64,000 nucleotides of DNA from Hirsutella rhossiliensis. Its lineage: Eukaryota; Ascomycota; Sordariomycetes; Hypocreales; Ophiocordycipitaceae. The position numbers and the translations under genes were made by a program. A model generated the notes under the pieces. That model was given only the letters and a program-made list of their open reading frames with translations. It was not told where the DNA came from and searched no databases. The number at the start of each line of letters is the position of its first letter. The stretch's first letter is position 1. Where the stretch lies: contig NW_025408677.1 in the NCBI RefSeq assembly GCF_020360975.1, positions 1,550,001-1,614,000 on the forward strand, written 5' to 3'. Of this stretch, positions 34,743 through 44,558 are shown piece by piece.

Positions 34743-35543
34743 ATGGCTCGTCTCCGCCTCACGCAGGCACTCGTCGCTTCCGACGTCGCCGCCTACAGGA
34801 AAGCCACGCAGTCGGCCTTTCTGCGCGACGCCGCGCGTGGAGAGGTATCCAAGCATCTCCTTGGCCGGTGGCTCGCCAACGACCGACTGTACATTCACGG
34901 CTACATCAAGGGCGTCGGCCGCCTGCTCAGCTTCCTGTCACTGCCCGAGGCGGTGCCCGAGGCCAGGGCCGAGCGCAAGACGCCGGCTACGCGCCTCTTG
35001 TCGTGGATGATTGATGCGCTCGTCAACATCCGTCGCGAGGAGGCCTTTTTCGTCGACACGGCCGCGGCGTTTGGCATCCCGGTGAACCTCGAGACCGACG
35101 CCGACGGCCACGTCCCCGCGGGTGCCAAGCTTGAGGGTTTGCGCCGCTTCGAGGCCCTCTTTGACGGACTGGCGCCGGGCGACAGCGGGGTCCTGCCGTG
35201 GCTCGAGTGCGCCGTCGTCTACTACGGAACGGAGAGGTGCTACCTGGATGCCTGGTCGTACGCCCGGTCCCACCTGAAGAGCGACGCCGACGTCTCGGGC
35301 GACTTGGACGGCGGAGCGGTGCGCAGGGAGTTTATTCCCAACTGGACGTCGGCCGAGTTTGTCACGTTTGTAGACGAGCTGGGCGACATTATTGACGATG
35401 CGGTGGACCAGCAGGTGGCGCTCCACGGCGAGAGCATCCGATCGGACTTGATGGAGCGGTCCCTGGTCCAGTGGCGTGCCCTGCTGGCGGCCGAGGAAGC
35501 GTTCTGGCATGTGACGGAGGGACGAGATGCCGACTGTTGTTGA
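34743..35543 (+). CDS. TenA/THI-4-like (haem-oxygenase-fold) protein
   Basis: 266 residues, single exon, from ATG at 34,743 (the upstream in-frame TTG at 34,707 is not a likely start). The N-terminal half carries the TenA/THI-4 signature: AAYRKATQSAFLRDAARGEV, LLGRWLANDRLYIHGYIKGV and LLSFLSLP. The C-terminal half has YYGTERCYLDAWSYARSHL and FIPNWTSAEFVTFVDELGDI, matching the helical bundle with its W-x-S-x-E-F motif. The family includes thiaminase II (TenA), which salvages thiamine pyrimidine breakdown products; many fungal members are single-domain proteins of unknown substrate. No thiamine gene is adjacent. It ends in a Cys pair (DADCC). Length fits a stand-alone TenA-like protein; catalytic assignment is not possible here. 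Confidence 0.75.
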   Translation: MARLRLTQALVASDVAAYRKATQSAFLRDAARGEVSKHLLGRWLANDRLYIHGYIKGVGRLLSFLSLPEAVPEARAERKTPATRLLSWMIDALVNIRREEAFFVDTAAAFGIPVNLETDADGHVPAGAKLEGLRRFEALFDGLAPGDSGVLPWLECAVVYYGTERCYLDAWSYARSHLKSDADVSGDLDGGAVRREFIPNWTSAEFVTFVDELGDIIDDAVDQQVALHGESIRSDLMERSLVQWRALLAAEEAFWHVTEGRDADCC

Positions 35544-36772
35544 GGGCAGGTAATTAGGTTGTGCTGCTTTTTGATGGAGACGATTGCCGAGCCCCACGGG
35601 ATGACGGGCGCGCGTGTGTGTTTGCGTCCCTTTGTGCTTTTCCGAGCCACAACAGCTGGCTTGAACAGTGGCGCTCGTCCGCGCGTGCTGCGTTTGCGCG
35701 TCCCATCCATTTACCATCCCACCGGCATGAGCCTCGTCCGATGCAAGAGATGACGACGCCCTCTGGTGCGGCTGTGCTGGGTGCCAAGAGAGGAGGGGCA
35801 AGGGAGAGAGGCCATGTGCCGGGATGGGGCTTTCTTCCGGGATTCCTACCATCTGTCCAAGCTTGTGTTGAGCATTTCTTGGCCTGTGGGCTCCGACATG
35901 GTTGGCCGAGTTGGTGCCTGGGTACGGAGTAGAGGCTTTGAAGAGGGCGCAAATGAAAGGTGCGCGCGTGAGCAAAGACAGAGCGTGACTTGATCTTGTC
36001 TGGATGCCGGGGGAGGGAGAAAAAGCATGCGGGCTTGGTCCTCTAGAACCCGGGCTCTGCTTGCAATCCAGCCACGCCCATTCCATTCGGACTCGGCAAG
36101 CGCCGACCCACTGCAAGACACACGGACGAAGCCCTAGAAAACGCCCCGGACATGTCTGTGGCGGCGCCGGAAGGAGAGGGAAGCTGCGAGGTACCGTCGG
36201 TCTGGTGACGAGGTGCCGGGCCGCGCAGGTACAGTGCATGTTCCCCACTGCCGGCCGGGCGCAGTCGCCGCTGCGCCACAGGTTGCAAGGCCGTGTCCGT
36301 GAGGTCTCCAGTTTATTAGAGAGGCTCCCATCGTGACGCCATGGCATGGTGCCAGAAAGGGCCTAACAATCGACAAGAGAGCAGCAATGACAAATTGTCA
36401 CTCGCTTTTCTCGAGTTATATAACCAGCACACGTCCCACCCTCTTCGACCCTCCTCCATTCCACCTCAACCTGTCGTCTTGAAGCACCTGGCGGGGTAGC
36501 ACAACATCACCGTCCAACTTCACACAAGTTACAACACACTATCGCCCTCGACACACACACAGACCCGTCGTTTCTTCTTCGCACGGAGACGTCATAGCGG
36601 CCCAGAGCGACGGTCAAATCAACATAGAGGACCCCGCCTTTTCTACCTAATACCCCCACCTTCTTCAGTAGTAGAGAGCCGACCTCCCACCTCTGCCTCG
36701 CGCTTCTACTCCCCATCCTCATCACCTCCTCCTGAATACCTATACGCTCAAGCCATCAGCAAAATCTCCAGT
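35544..36772. promoter_or_regulatory. Intergenic region and 5' UTR of the Gly/Gln-rich gene
   Basis: 1.2 kb with no convincing gene: the ORFs here are unsupported antisense or overlapping frames. TATATAA lies at 36,417-36,423. From there to the ATG at 36,773 the sequence is C/T-rich (CCCACCCTCTTCGACCCTCC and similar), typical of transcription-start and 5' UTR regions of highly expressed fungal genes. The 5' UTR would be about 300 bases. Confidence 0.5.
36417..36423 (+). promoter_or_regulatory. TATA box of the Gly/Gln-rich protein gene
   Basis: TATATAA followed by pyrimidine-rich sequence, about 350 bases upstream of the ATG at 36,773. Confidence 0.45.
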
Positions 36773-37567
36773 ATGTCGAATCAAGGATACTACGGCGGCG
36801 GAGGCGGCGGCGGAGGAGGCGGCGGAGGACACTATCCCCAGCAGCCGAGCTACTCGCAGAACCAACCTCAGGGCTACAACCAGTCCCAAGGCTATCAGCA
36901 CTCCGGCAGCTATCCCGAGCAGGTTCGTCTCTCCTCCCTTGTCCTCTTCCCCACGACTCTGAAGAATCATCAGTACTGACACCATATTCTGCAGCAACAA
37001 TACGGAGGCCACCAGTCCCACTCCCCCTCCTATCACCAACCTCCGCCAGGCCACGGACCAAGCTCTTCCCCCCATCCCCAACAGCCCAGCTACGCCGCTC
37101 CGTCGCACGGCCAGCACCCCCAACAGCCGGGCTACAGCTACGACAACCGCAGCCACTCGCCCCAGCCGCCCACTCATCAGCAGCAGCAGTACGCCGGCGC
37201 GCACCAGGCCGGCGGCTACGGTCAGTCGCAGCCGCAGTATCACCAGGCCGGCGGCGCCCCCGGCCAGCAGCAGCAGTACGGACCCGGCCAGCCCGGCGCC
37301 GGCCCGGATGGTGAACGCGGCCTCGGCGCCACTCTCGTCGGCGGCGGCGCGGCGGGGTGGGCCGCCCACAAGGCCGGCGGCGGGTTCCTGGGCAGCCTCG
37401 GCGCCGCTGCGGCGGGTGCCGTCGGCGCAAACGTCCTCGAGCACGCCTTCAAGAAGAAGAAGAAGCACAAGAAGTCCAAGAAGTCCAAGAAGTACGGCCA
37501 GCGCGGCTTGGGCAGCGGCAGCAGCAGTGGCTGCGGCAGTGACTGCAGTTGCAGCGGCTCCGACTAG
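36773..37567 (+). CDS. Low-complexity Gly/Gln/Tyr-rich protein with glycine zipper and Lys and Cys tails (two exons)
   Basis: Exons 36,773-36,922 and 36,995-37,567 with a 72-bp intron (GTTCGT donor, TACTGAC branch, TGCAG acceptor), giving 240 residues. Order: a run of 12 Gly (residues 8-19); a Q/Y/P/G/H-rich disordered region to about residue 155 with repeated YGxxQ and PQQPxY units and two QQQQ runs; a glycine-zipper segment at about 159-202 (GLGATLVGGGAAGWAAHKAG, GAAAAGAVGANVLEHAF) able to pack as helices or insert in a membrane; a basic tract at about 203-217 (KKKKKHKKSKKSKK); and a Gly/Ser/Cys tail with three Cys in CGSDCSCSGSD. Similar proline/glutamine-rich plus glycine-zipper proteins occur across filamentous ascomycetes without a known function. 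The Q/Y-rich part is prion-like in composition; phase separation or membrane association is inference. Confidence 0.85.
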
Positions 37568-38345
37568 ATATGAAGATTGAAGACAGCCAGGCGTTCATGC
37601 GCGCAAGGGGGTTAGGTGATTGGGTGTCCAGCAACTGGGAAGAAGCCTTGTAATTGTTTCAGTTATCCGTCGTCGTCGTTGGCAGTGCGCCATGTAGTTT
37701 GCTAATGAGACGCACAAGGCGGGCTTTGAAGCCCGTGACGGTATCCTTGCTCGTCAAGCTTATAGGAGTATACCTAACGCAATGGAATCAGCTTGTTCAG
37801 CAATTTTCTTGAGTACCTTTGCCCATGTGTGTAGCTTCTGTTGTTCATTAACTTCAACATCCATATGTGACTCGGCCCCTCTTCCAATAAAGTACTTGGC
37901 TCGATTGGCTGAGTTTCTCACGAAGAAATACAGCAGAAAGGCATATAATGTAGAAATGGGGTGGTTGTGGTATATTCCGTATCTCTTTGTTCCTGTGTGT
38001 GCTCTTCCTACCCTAAACCCAAGCCCCTATATATATCCCTCTTTGATAGTATGGGGGTTAAGGGTCCCCAGCCTCCTCAACCGGGAACCTTCCGGTCTGA
38101 TGGGAGCTTTCCAGCCTCCCTATTATGTAGTCATCTGTCGCGGTCCTGCAAAGCTGCATAAGCTCTCCTGCAAGCTCCTCATTCCAGCTCCTCGTTAGAC
38201 CCGGTTGTTAGGTCCACTGTCAGCCTGGCTACCTATGGGTGACCTAGATGAGGTCGCAGCTATTTTATAATATAACGGCGCCGAAGCAGCCCTCCCGCGA
38301 CTAGAGGTACGATTCGAAAAGGCATGCCTTTCCTATGCCCTTTAG
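37568..38345. other. 3' flank and right border of the gene island
   Basis: No convincing gene. CA/TG dinucleotides remain common to about 38,345 (e.g. GGCATGCCTTTCCTATGCCC at 38,321-38,340) and then almost vanish, marking the island's right border. From about 38,235 a plus-strand frame (DEVAAIL..YNGAEAALPRLEVRFEKA) runs into the RIPed LINE-like sequence, so the element may begin inside this interval. Confidence 0.5.
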
Positions 38346-38605
38346 ACCCTATACTTCCTACTAAATCACCTTATAAGGTAAGCTTACGACCTAGCTATAC
38401 GGGATAACCTCGCTAACTCGGGCTCTAACCTAGGAGCCTTAAGCTATATTAAGCCCTATATATAGCTCTTCCGCCTTCTTAAAGGCATAGTAGCTATTAT
38501 AGGACCTAATTATAGCTTAGAAAGAAGGAAAGCTAGCTAAGAGCCCTTATAGGCCTTAAAGCTTAAGGCCTTTATTATAATAATAGACCTTTAAGCCCTT
38601 AGCTA

Positions 38606-39816
38606 AGAAGTAGTACTAACGCTTCTTAGCTAGCCTAGCTAATATAAAAGACTTTAGGCTATAGCCCTTAGCCTTTTATACTAAGAGCTTTAAGGGGTGC
38701 CTTAAGGGGTCCCTTATAGAGACTAATACTTACTCCTTTTACGAAATAGGCCTAGGAAATAGGCTTATTAAGGTATACTATAAGAACCTATAGCCCTTTA
38801 TTAAAGTAGCTAATATAGAGCTATTTATAATACTAAGGGTCTTAAAAAACTTAGTTAAGAGGCCTTAGCCCTTAAGGCCTAGGCCCCCTAACCCTCTTAT
38901 AAAGGCCTATATCTTTATAAATAGCTAAGCTATTATAAAGAAAGTAATAAGCTTCTTAAACCTAGCTATATATTAAAAGGCTCTTAACTAGCATAAAAGC
39001 CTTTTATAATATATAGCTATATTAGTGCCTTAGCTACTTAAGGATCTTTAGTAATAAGCTAGTAAACTAGCTAGCTAAGAAGAGCTTAAGGGCCCTTACT
39101 TAAGGGACCCCCTTAGTTTTTATTAGCTACTTATAAAGAAAGGTCTAATAAGCTATTAAGGACTACTAAAAAGGCCTTTAAGCTACTAAGGTAGCTAAAG
39201 GCGTTAGGGCTAAGGGCCTAGGTAACTACTATATATCTATTTAAAAGACCCCCCGCTTAGCTTTTAGCCTAGAAAAGGACCCTATAAGAAGGCCTAGGCC
39301 GACCCTTTTAGCGTTTTACTAGCTCCTTTTTAAGGCTAGCTTCTTATTTTACTTCTTAAAGAGGATTAATAAGGTAGACTAAGATACCTACTACTATAGC
39401 TAAGGAAGGTATATAGCTAAGCACCTTATCTTAAGGTGCCTAAACTATAAGAGGGAAAGAGAGGTCTTTTACTAAGCCTTTAAGGGAAAGAAAGAAGCTC
39501 TTAGCCTACTTTTTCTTTATAGCTCTAAGGAAGGAAGGGAAGCCCTTTTAACCTTTATAGCTAAAATAGAAATAGGAATAGCTTAGTAGCTTAAAAAGGA
39601 GTAACCTAGGGGCCCTAGGGCCCTTAAAAGAGAAAAATACTATATAGGAAGAACTAAACTAACCTTTTTTTTATTTTTACCTTTATAGCTACCTTTTACT
39701 TAATTAATTATAAGCTCCTAAGCTCTATACCTAGCTAGGACTATTAATAAGGGCCTAGGCCCTTATTACCCTCGCTATAGCCTTAGAGGCTATATATAAG
39801 TAATAATATAAAAAAG
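38606..39816 (+). mobile_element. LINE 3' end, left arm of an inverted pair
   Basis: Plus-strand reading gives an RNase H-like segment, IFINS-stop-AIIKKVISF, at 38,911 onward (family pattern: D-S/N-QAAIK). At 39,419-39,463 it reads KHLILRCLNYKRERE, the EHxLxxCPxYxxER zinc-binding tail found after RNase H in fungal LINEs (His and Cys retained here). It ends in ATAATATAAAAAAG, a short A-rich 3' terminus. The same 1.2 kb occurs inverted at 41,372-42,581. The element's sequence may extend left to about 38,235. Confidence 0.75.
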
Positions 39817-40545
39817 TTTATAATAGCGAAATTATTAGGCTAAAGGATAATTTAACTTTAGAGATTTTAAATATAGTATATTAAAACGCTTCTATAGATA
39901 GTTAAAGTATTTAAGGAGTAAATAGCCTATAAGTATAATATAAAATATTAATAGAGTTACGCTATAAAAGGAAGTACTATTTATCGAGCACTTTATATTC
40001 TTAATATCTTAGGTATTTATCTAACTCGCTAGCGGCCCGGTTCTAGGACTACTAATATCCGGTTAAGTCTATACGTTTATTATATAGTATAGAATATATA
40101 GCTTCTTTATACCTAGAATATATTAACTATTAGATTAGTTTTCTCGTTTAATACTTAAAGGAGCTAAACTCTCTCCCCTATACCGCCTATATTTAGTAAG
40201 GGCGGCGCTAAGATATCGATACTAACGATTAAATCGCTAGCCCTATTCTTTACTTTTTATTTCGTTATACTTATACTCCTTATAGTAAGTAAAGTATAAG
40301 CTTAAAAGATTATTATAAGTAGGAGCTTAAGCTATTAGTAACTTAATTTAATAGTTACTAACCGGGCTAAGCTCTAGCTATACTATTAATTTATAGCTAT
40401 ATATATATAATTAGATATAGCTAAAATTATCTTTTAGCTAAATAAGCGAGATAGAAATTACCTATTAAGTAACTCTAGCCCTTTACTAGTAACCTATTAA
40501 AGCTCTTTATATCTTTTAATTCCTAGTTTAGTATAACTTAGTAAA
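39817..40545. repeat. RIP-degraded sequence between LINE end and LTR-like repeat
   Basis: AT-rich, CA/TG-depleted; no coding motif recognised. It may contain LTR-like sequence (AATATCCGGTTAAGTC near 40,050), but no partner copy was found in the window. Confidence 0.4.
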
Positions 40546-40731
40546 TATTATAGAGTAAGTAAAGGTATATATATAGGTGCCGTTTATAGGATAATATTAA
40601 TAAGCTATACTAAGCTTTTCTATATATAGCTAGCCTATATATATATATATAGGATCCGGCCCTTTATATATAACTATATAGCTTAAGCTATAGCCTAAGC
40701 CTATAACCTATAATAGTTAAAGACTCTTATA
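40546..40731. repeat. 186-bp LTR-like repeat, copy 2 (solo)
   Basis: Matches 2,902-3,087 from TATTATAGAGTA to GACTCTTATA, sharing GGATCCGGCCCTTTATATAT. No gypsy internal sequence adjoins it, so it is probably a solo LTR. Matching flanking duplications were not seen. Confidence 0.6.
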
Positions 40732-41371
40732 TAATACCCTCCCTTTAATATAGCGCGGCGCTGCCTTATTAATAGCTTTTATAGAATTAAGCCTTAAGCT
40801 CCCTATACCGCTAGTTCTACCTTACCCTTTTTCGTTAATAGTGCTAGCCCTACTAGCCCTATTATCCCTACGCCTATTAACCTAGGTAGCTAGTACCTAG
40901 CTCTATACTTATTAGCCGGCTAGCTATATAAATAGGGGCGCGGCTTATTATATACGCCCCTAAGCAGCCGGCGGCCGGCCTAGACCTATATAAGCCTTAG
41001 GTTACCCGTCCCCTTAGCCTTAGGTAGCCTTCCTTAACTAAGGGGTATATAAAGGGGCATCCCCCTTTCTTCCTCCTCTTCCTTTTCTTCCTTCTTTAAC
41101 TATAGTAGTAGTAGTAATAAGTAAGTTTTACTTTACCTAAAGCGCTAGTTCGTTCCTAGCTATATAGGTTACCCTATTAATAAGTACTTATAAGAATAGC
41201 TATAGTAATAATAGTAGTAATAGTAATAATAATAACTCTAACTAGTAAGTCCCTTATCTTTTAAAGTAAAAGGCCGCGGTTTACTATACTAACTTCCGCG
41301 GTAAATATATCTACCTTTCCCTCTCTTTCTTTATCTTTCTTAAAGCGTATAAAGTTATTTATCGACGCTAA
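40732..41371 (+). repeat. LTR/promoter-like sequence between the LINE arms
   Basis: Contains CTATATAAATAGGGGCG near 40,925 and GGTATATAAAGGGGCATCC near 41,043, followed by a pyrimidine tract (TTCTTCCTCCTCTTCC). This is the TATA plus C/T initiator arrangement of fungal LTR or gene promoters. No second copy in the window, so classification is uncertain. Confidence 0.4.
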
Positions 41372-42581
41372 TTTTTTTATATTATTACTTATATATAGCC
41401 TCTAAGGCTATAGTAAGGCTAATAAGGGCCTAGGCCCTTATTAGTAGTCCTAGCTAGCTATAGAGCCTAGGGGCTTATAACTAATTAAGGAAAGGGTAGC
41501 TATAAAGGTAAAGATAAAGGAAAGGTTAGTTTAGTTCCTTTTACGCGGTGATTTTCCCCCTTAAGGGCCCTAGGGCCCCTAGGTTACTCCTTTTTAAGCT
41601 ACTTAGCTATCCCTATCTCTATTTTAGCTAAGAAGGTTAGAAGGGCTTCCCTTCCTTCTTTAGAGCTATAGAGAATAAGTAGGCTAAGGGCCCCCTCTTA
41701 TCTCTTAGAGGTCTAGTAAAGGACCTCTCTTTCCCTCTTATAGTTTAAGTATATTAAGATAAGGTGCCTAGCTATATACCTTCCTTAGCTATAGTAGTAG
41801 TTATCTCGGTCTACCTTATTAGTCTTTTTTAAGAAGGAAAATAGGAAGCCGGCCCTAAAAAGGAGCTAGTAGAAGGCTAAGAGGGTTAGCTAAAGCCTCC
41901 CTATAAAGTCCTTTTCCGGGCTAAGAGCTAGGCGGGGGGTCTTTTAAATAAATATATAGTATTTACCTAGGCCCTTAGCCCTAAGGCCTTTAGCCGCCTT
42001 AGTAGCTTAGAGTCCCTTTTAATAGTCCTTAGTAGCTTATTAGACCTTTCTTTATAAGTAGCTAATAAAGACTAAGGGGGTCCCTTAAGTAAGGGCCCTT
42101 AAGCTTCTTTTAGCTAGCTAGTTAGTAAGCTTATTACTAAAGATCCCTAGGTAGCTAAGGCACTAGTATAGCTATATATTATAGAAGGCTTCTAAGCTAA
42201 ATAAGAGCCTTTTAATATATATAGCTAGGTCTAAGAAACCTATAACCTTCTTTATAGCGGCTTAGCTATCTATAAAGATATAGGTATCTATAAAGGGGTT
42301 AAGAGGGCTAAGCTTTAAGGGCCGAGGCCTCCTAGCTAGGTCTTTTAAGACCCTTAGTATTATAAATAGCTTTATATTAGCTACTTTAATAAAGGGCCTT
42401 AGGTTCTTATAGTATACCTTAATAAGCTTATTTAGGCTTATTTTATAAAAGGAGTAGGTATTAGTCTTTATAAGGGACCCCTTAAAGCACCCCTTAAAGC
42501 TCTTAGTATAAAAGGCTAAGGGCTATAGCCTAAAGTCTTCTATATTAGCTAGGCTAGCTAAGAAGCGTTAGTACTACTTCT
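41372..42581 (-). mobile_element. LINE 3' end, right arm of an inverted pair
   Basis: Reverse complement of 38,606-39,816 with scattered differences. The 3' A-rich terminus (T-run at 41,372-41,378 on the plus strand) faces its partner's terminus across about 1.55 kb. It carries the same RNase H and Cys/His tail relics on the minus strand. Confidence 0.75.
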
Positions 42582-42640
42582 ATTATAACTATAGCTACTA
42601 GGCCGCTAACGGTCGACCGCGTTAAGTATATAATATAGTC

Positions 42641-44180
42641 TAACGGATAAATAGTTAGTATAACTATTTAATAAATATATAATCGAGGGGATTATAAAGA
42701 TCTAAGTAATCTAGGATTAATAAGATTACTACGCTCTATATAATCTAATATTAGGGATTATAGCTAGGCCTATAATCTAAGAATAGTCTCTATAGGTATA
42801 TATAGCTACTTACTTTTACTCCTTTAAATAAATAGCTTTCTAGCTTTTAATATTATAACTATTACGATCTCTATTACGATCCTATCTTTAATTCTAATTA
42901 CTTAAATACCTAGTTATAGTTTATAATCTATAACCTCTAACTTATTACTAACGTAATATACTTATTATTACTTAGACTACGCCCTATTATATCTATTAAT
43001 ATAAACCCCTTAATAGGTTTATCTCTTAAGAATAATACTAGTTATTATATATTAAAAGCTTTTATTTAATATAATACTATATTACTTTAAGTAATATCGT
43101 AACTATTAATATACTTATATAGTAAGCTAAATTAACTAACTTTAAAGCTACTATATCGCCTTAGGATATAATATATAAGATTATTACCCTTTAATATAAG
43201 GTATAGTTACTTAAGAACGGAGGAGGTAATAGATAAGTTAGGGACCTTAAAAAAGTAATTAAACTAAAATAGCTAGGACTATTTAATAGTACTTATAGTA
43301 TACTTTAAGACTTTCTTACTTAACTTAAGGCCTACTATTAGTTTTACTTTATAAAACTCTTAGACCTAGTTAAAAAGGTACTTTATATAGGAAATTATTT
43401 ATTTAGAACGGTACTCGCTTAGTTTAGACCTATTATAAGGGACTTTCTTAATAACTAACTAGCGCGACGAGATAACGAGATAAATAAAGTCTTTACTAGT
43501 TTCTAAGGATTTAAAGAAGCTATTATAAAGGTATTTAGAATAACTAACGAGGAACGAGAAGCTAAATAGAAACTTTAAGAACTTTAATAAAGGATCTTAG
43601 TATTAGATTATACTACGAAGTTCTATTAAGTTACCTTAAAGCTTAATTAAAATAATAAATCTCTTATATTACGATTTTATAATAAGCTTAAAAAAGAAGT
43701 TAAGGACGAGCTTTATAAGGAAAATCGACCTAATAACCTCTTAGACTATATTACTATAGTAGTATAAATTAACGATAGATAGTATACGCGACGCTAAGAA
43801 AAGAAATAAGGAAGAGGAAACTAAAACCCTTCTTATAGAAATAACTTTACTTAATACGCTAACTATAAAAAGAAGCGCAAAATATATATTACTTATACCT
43901 ATATAACTAACCTAGGTAGGATAGATCTAGATATAGTATAGAAAAGTAAAGGAAAGTATTTTAATTATAAGAAACTTAAATATTACTTTAAAGAATATAG
44001 ATAACCTTATAAGGAGAGGAAAACCTACTAAGTACTAGCCTTAGAAGGTAAGAAATACTTAAATACTACTAATAAATAAGAACTAAAGTATAAACTCTTT
44101 AGTTAGACTATATACTATAATAATAAATATATAGTATACTTAAGTAATAAGAATAGTATTAGATAGTTCTTAAAGCTACT
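42641..44180 (+). mobile_element. Gypsy A: LTR-like start and gag, interrupted at 44,180
   Basis: A plus-strand gag relic covers about 43,190-44,180: segments such as FKEAIIKVFRITNEEREAK, NKLKKEVKDELYKENRP and NLLDYITIVV are typical of fungal Ty3/gypsy Gag. At 43,957-43,998 the zinc-knuckle frame C-x2-C-x4-H-x4-C is present, but all four ligand codons are now Tyr (TAT). The frame stops at gypsy B and resumes in register at 62,936. The 5' LTR is probably within about 42,641-42,880 (starts TAACGGATAA); its limits are not proven. Confidence 0.75.
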
Positions 44181-44558
44181 TTAACGGGTAAGATCGTACC
44201 TTTATAGATATTAGCCTATTAAGATAGGGATAAGACCCCTAGCACTCCCTTTCCAACTTACTTCTAAGTATACTTAAAGGCATTATAAAGACCTTAATTA
44301 TTTAATTAGGTATCTTCCTTAATTATAGTTAATTTAAATTTTTATTTTTCTCCTTTAAAGTAAATACCGCTAGTTACGCGACTCTAGTAGAGATAAAGAG
44401 GTATAAAGTAAAGAAATCTCTAAGACTTATATTTATAACCTAAGGCCCTTAAAGCTATATATAGGCTAAATAATTAGATAGTTATATAGTTAATTACTTT
44501 ATTAATCCTTAGCTATATACTACGCGTGCTTTAAGTATATACCCTCGTCCTTATTAAA
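44181..44558 (+). repeat. Gypsy B 5' LTR
   Basis: 378 bp, starts TTAACGGGTAAGATCG and ends TTATTAAA; the same length as and closely matching 62,553-62,930. Confidence 0.88.

Noticed and set aside
34938..36347. 469-codon minus-strand ORF antisense to the TenA-like gene
   Set aside because: It mirrors the GC-rich codons of the sense gene and extends through non-coding sequence; no domain is visible and the sense strand has clear TenA motifs.
36740..37468. 242-codon minus-strand Leu/Ala/Val/Gly-rich ORF
   Set aside because: Antisense shadow of the Gln/Gly/Pro-rich exon; hydrophobicity is an artefact of complementing those codons.
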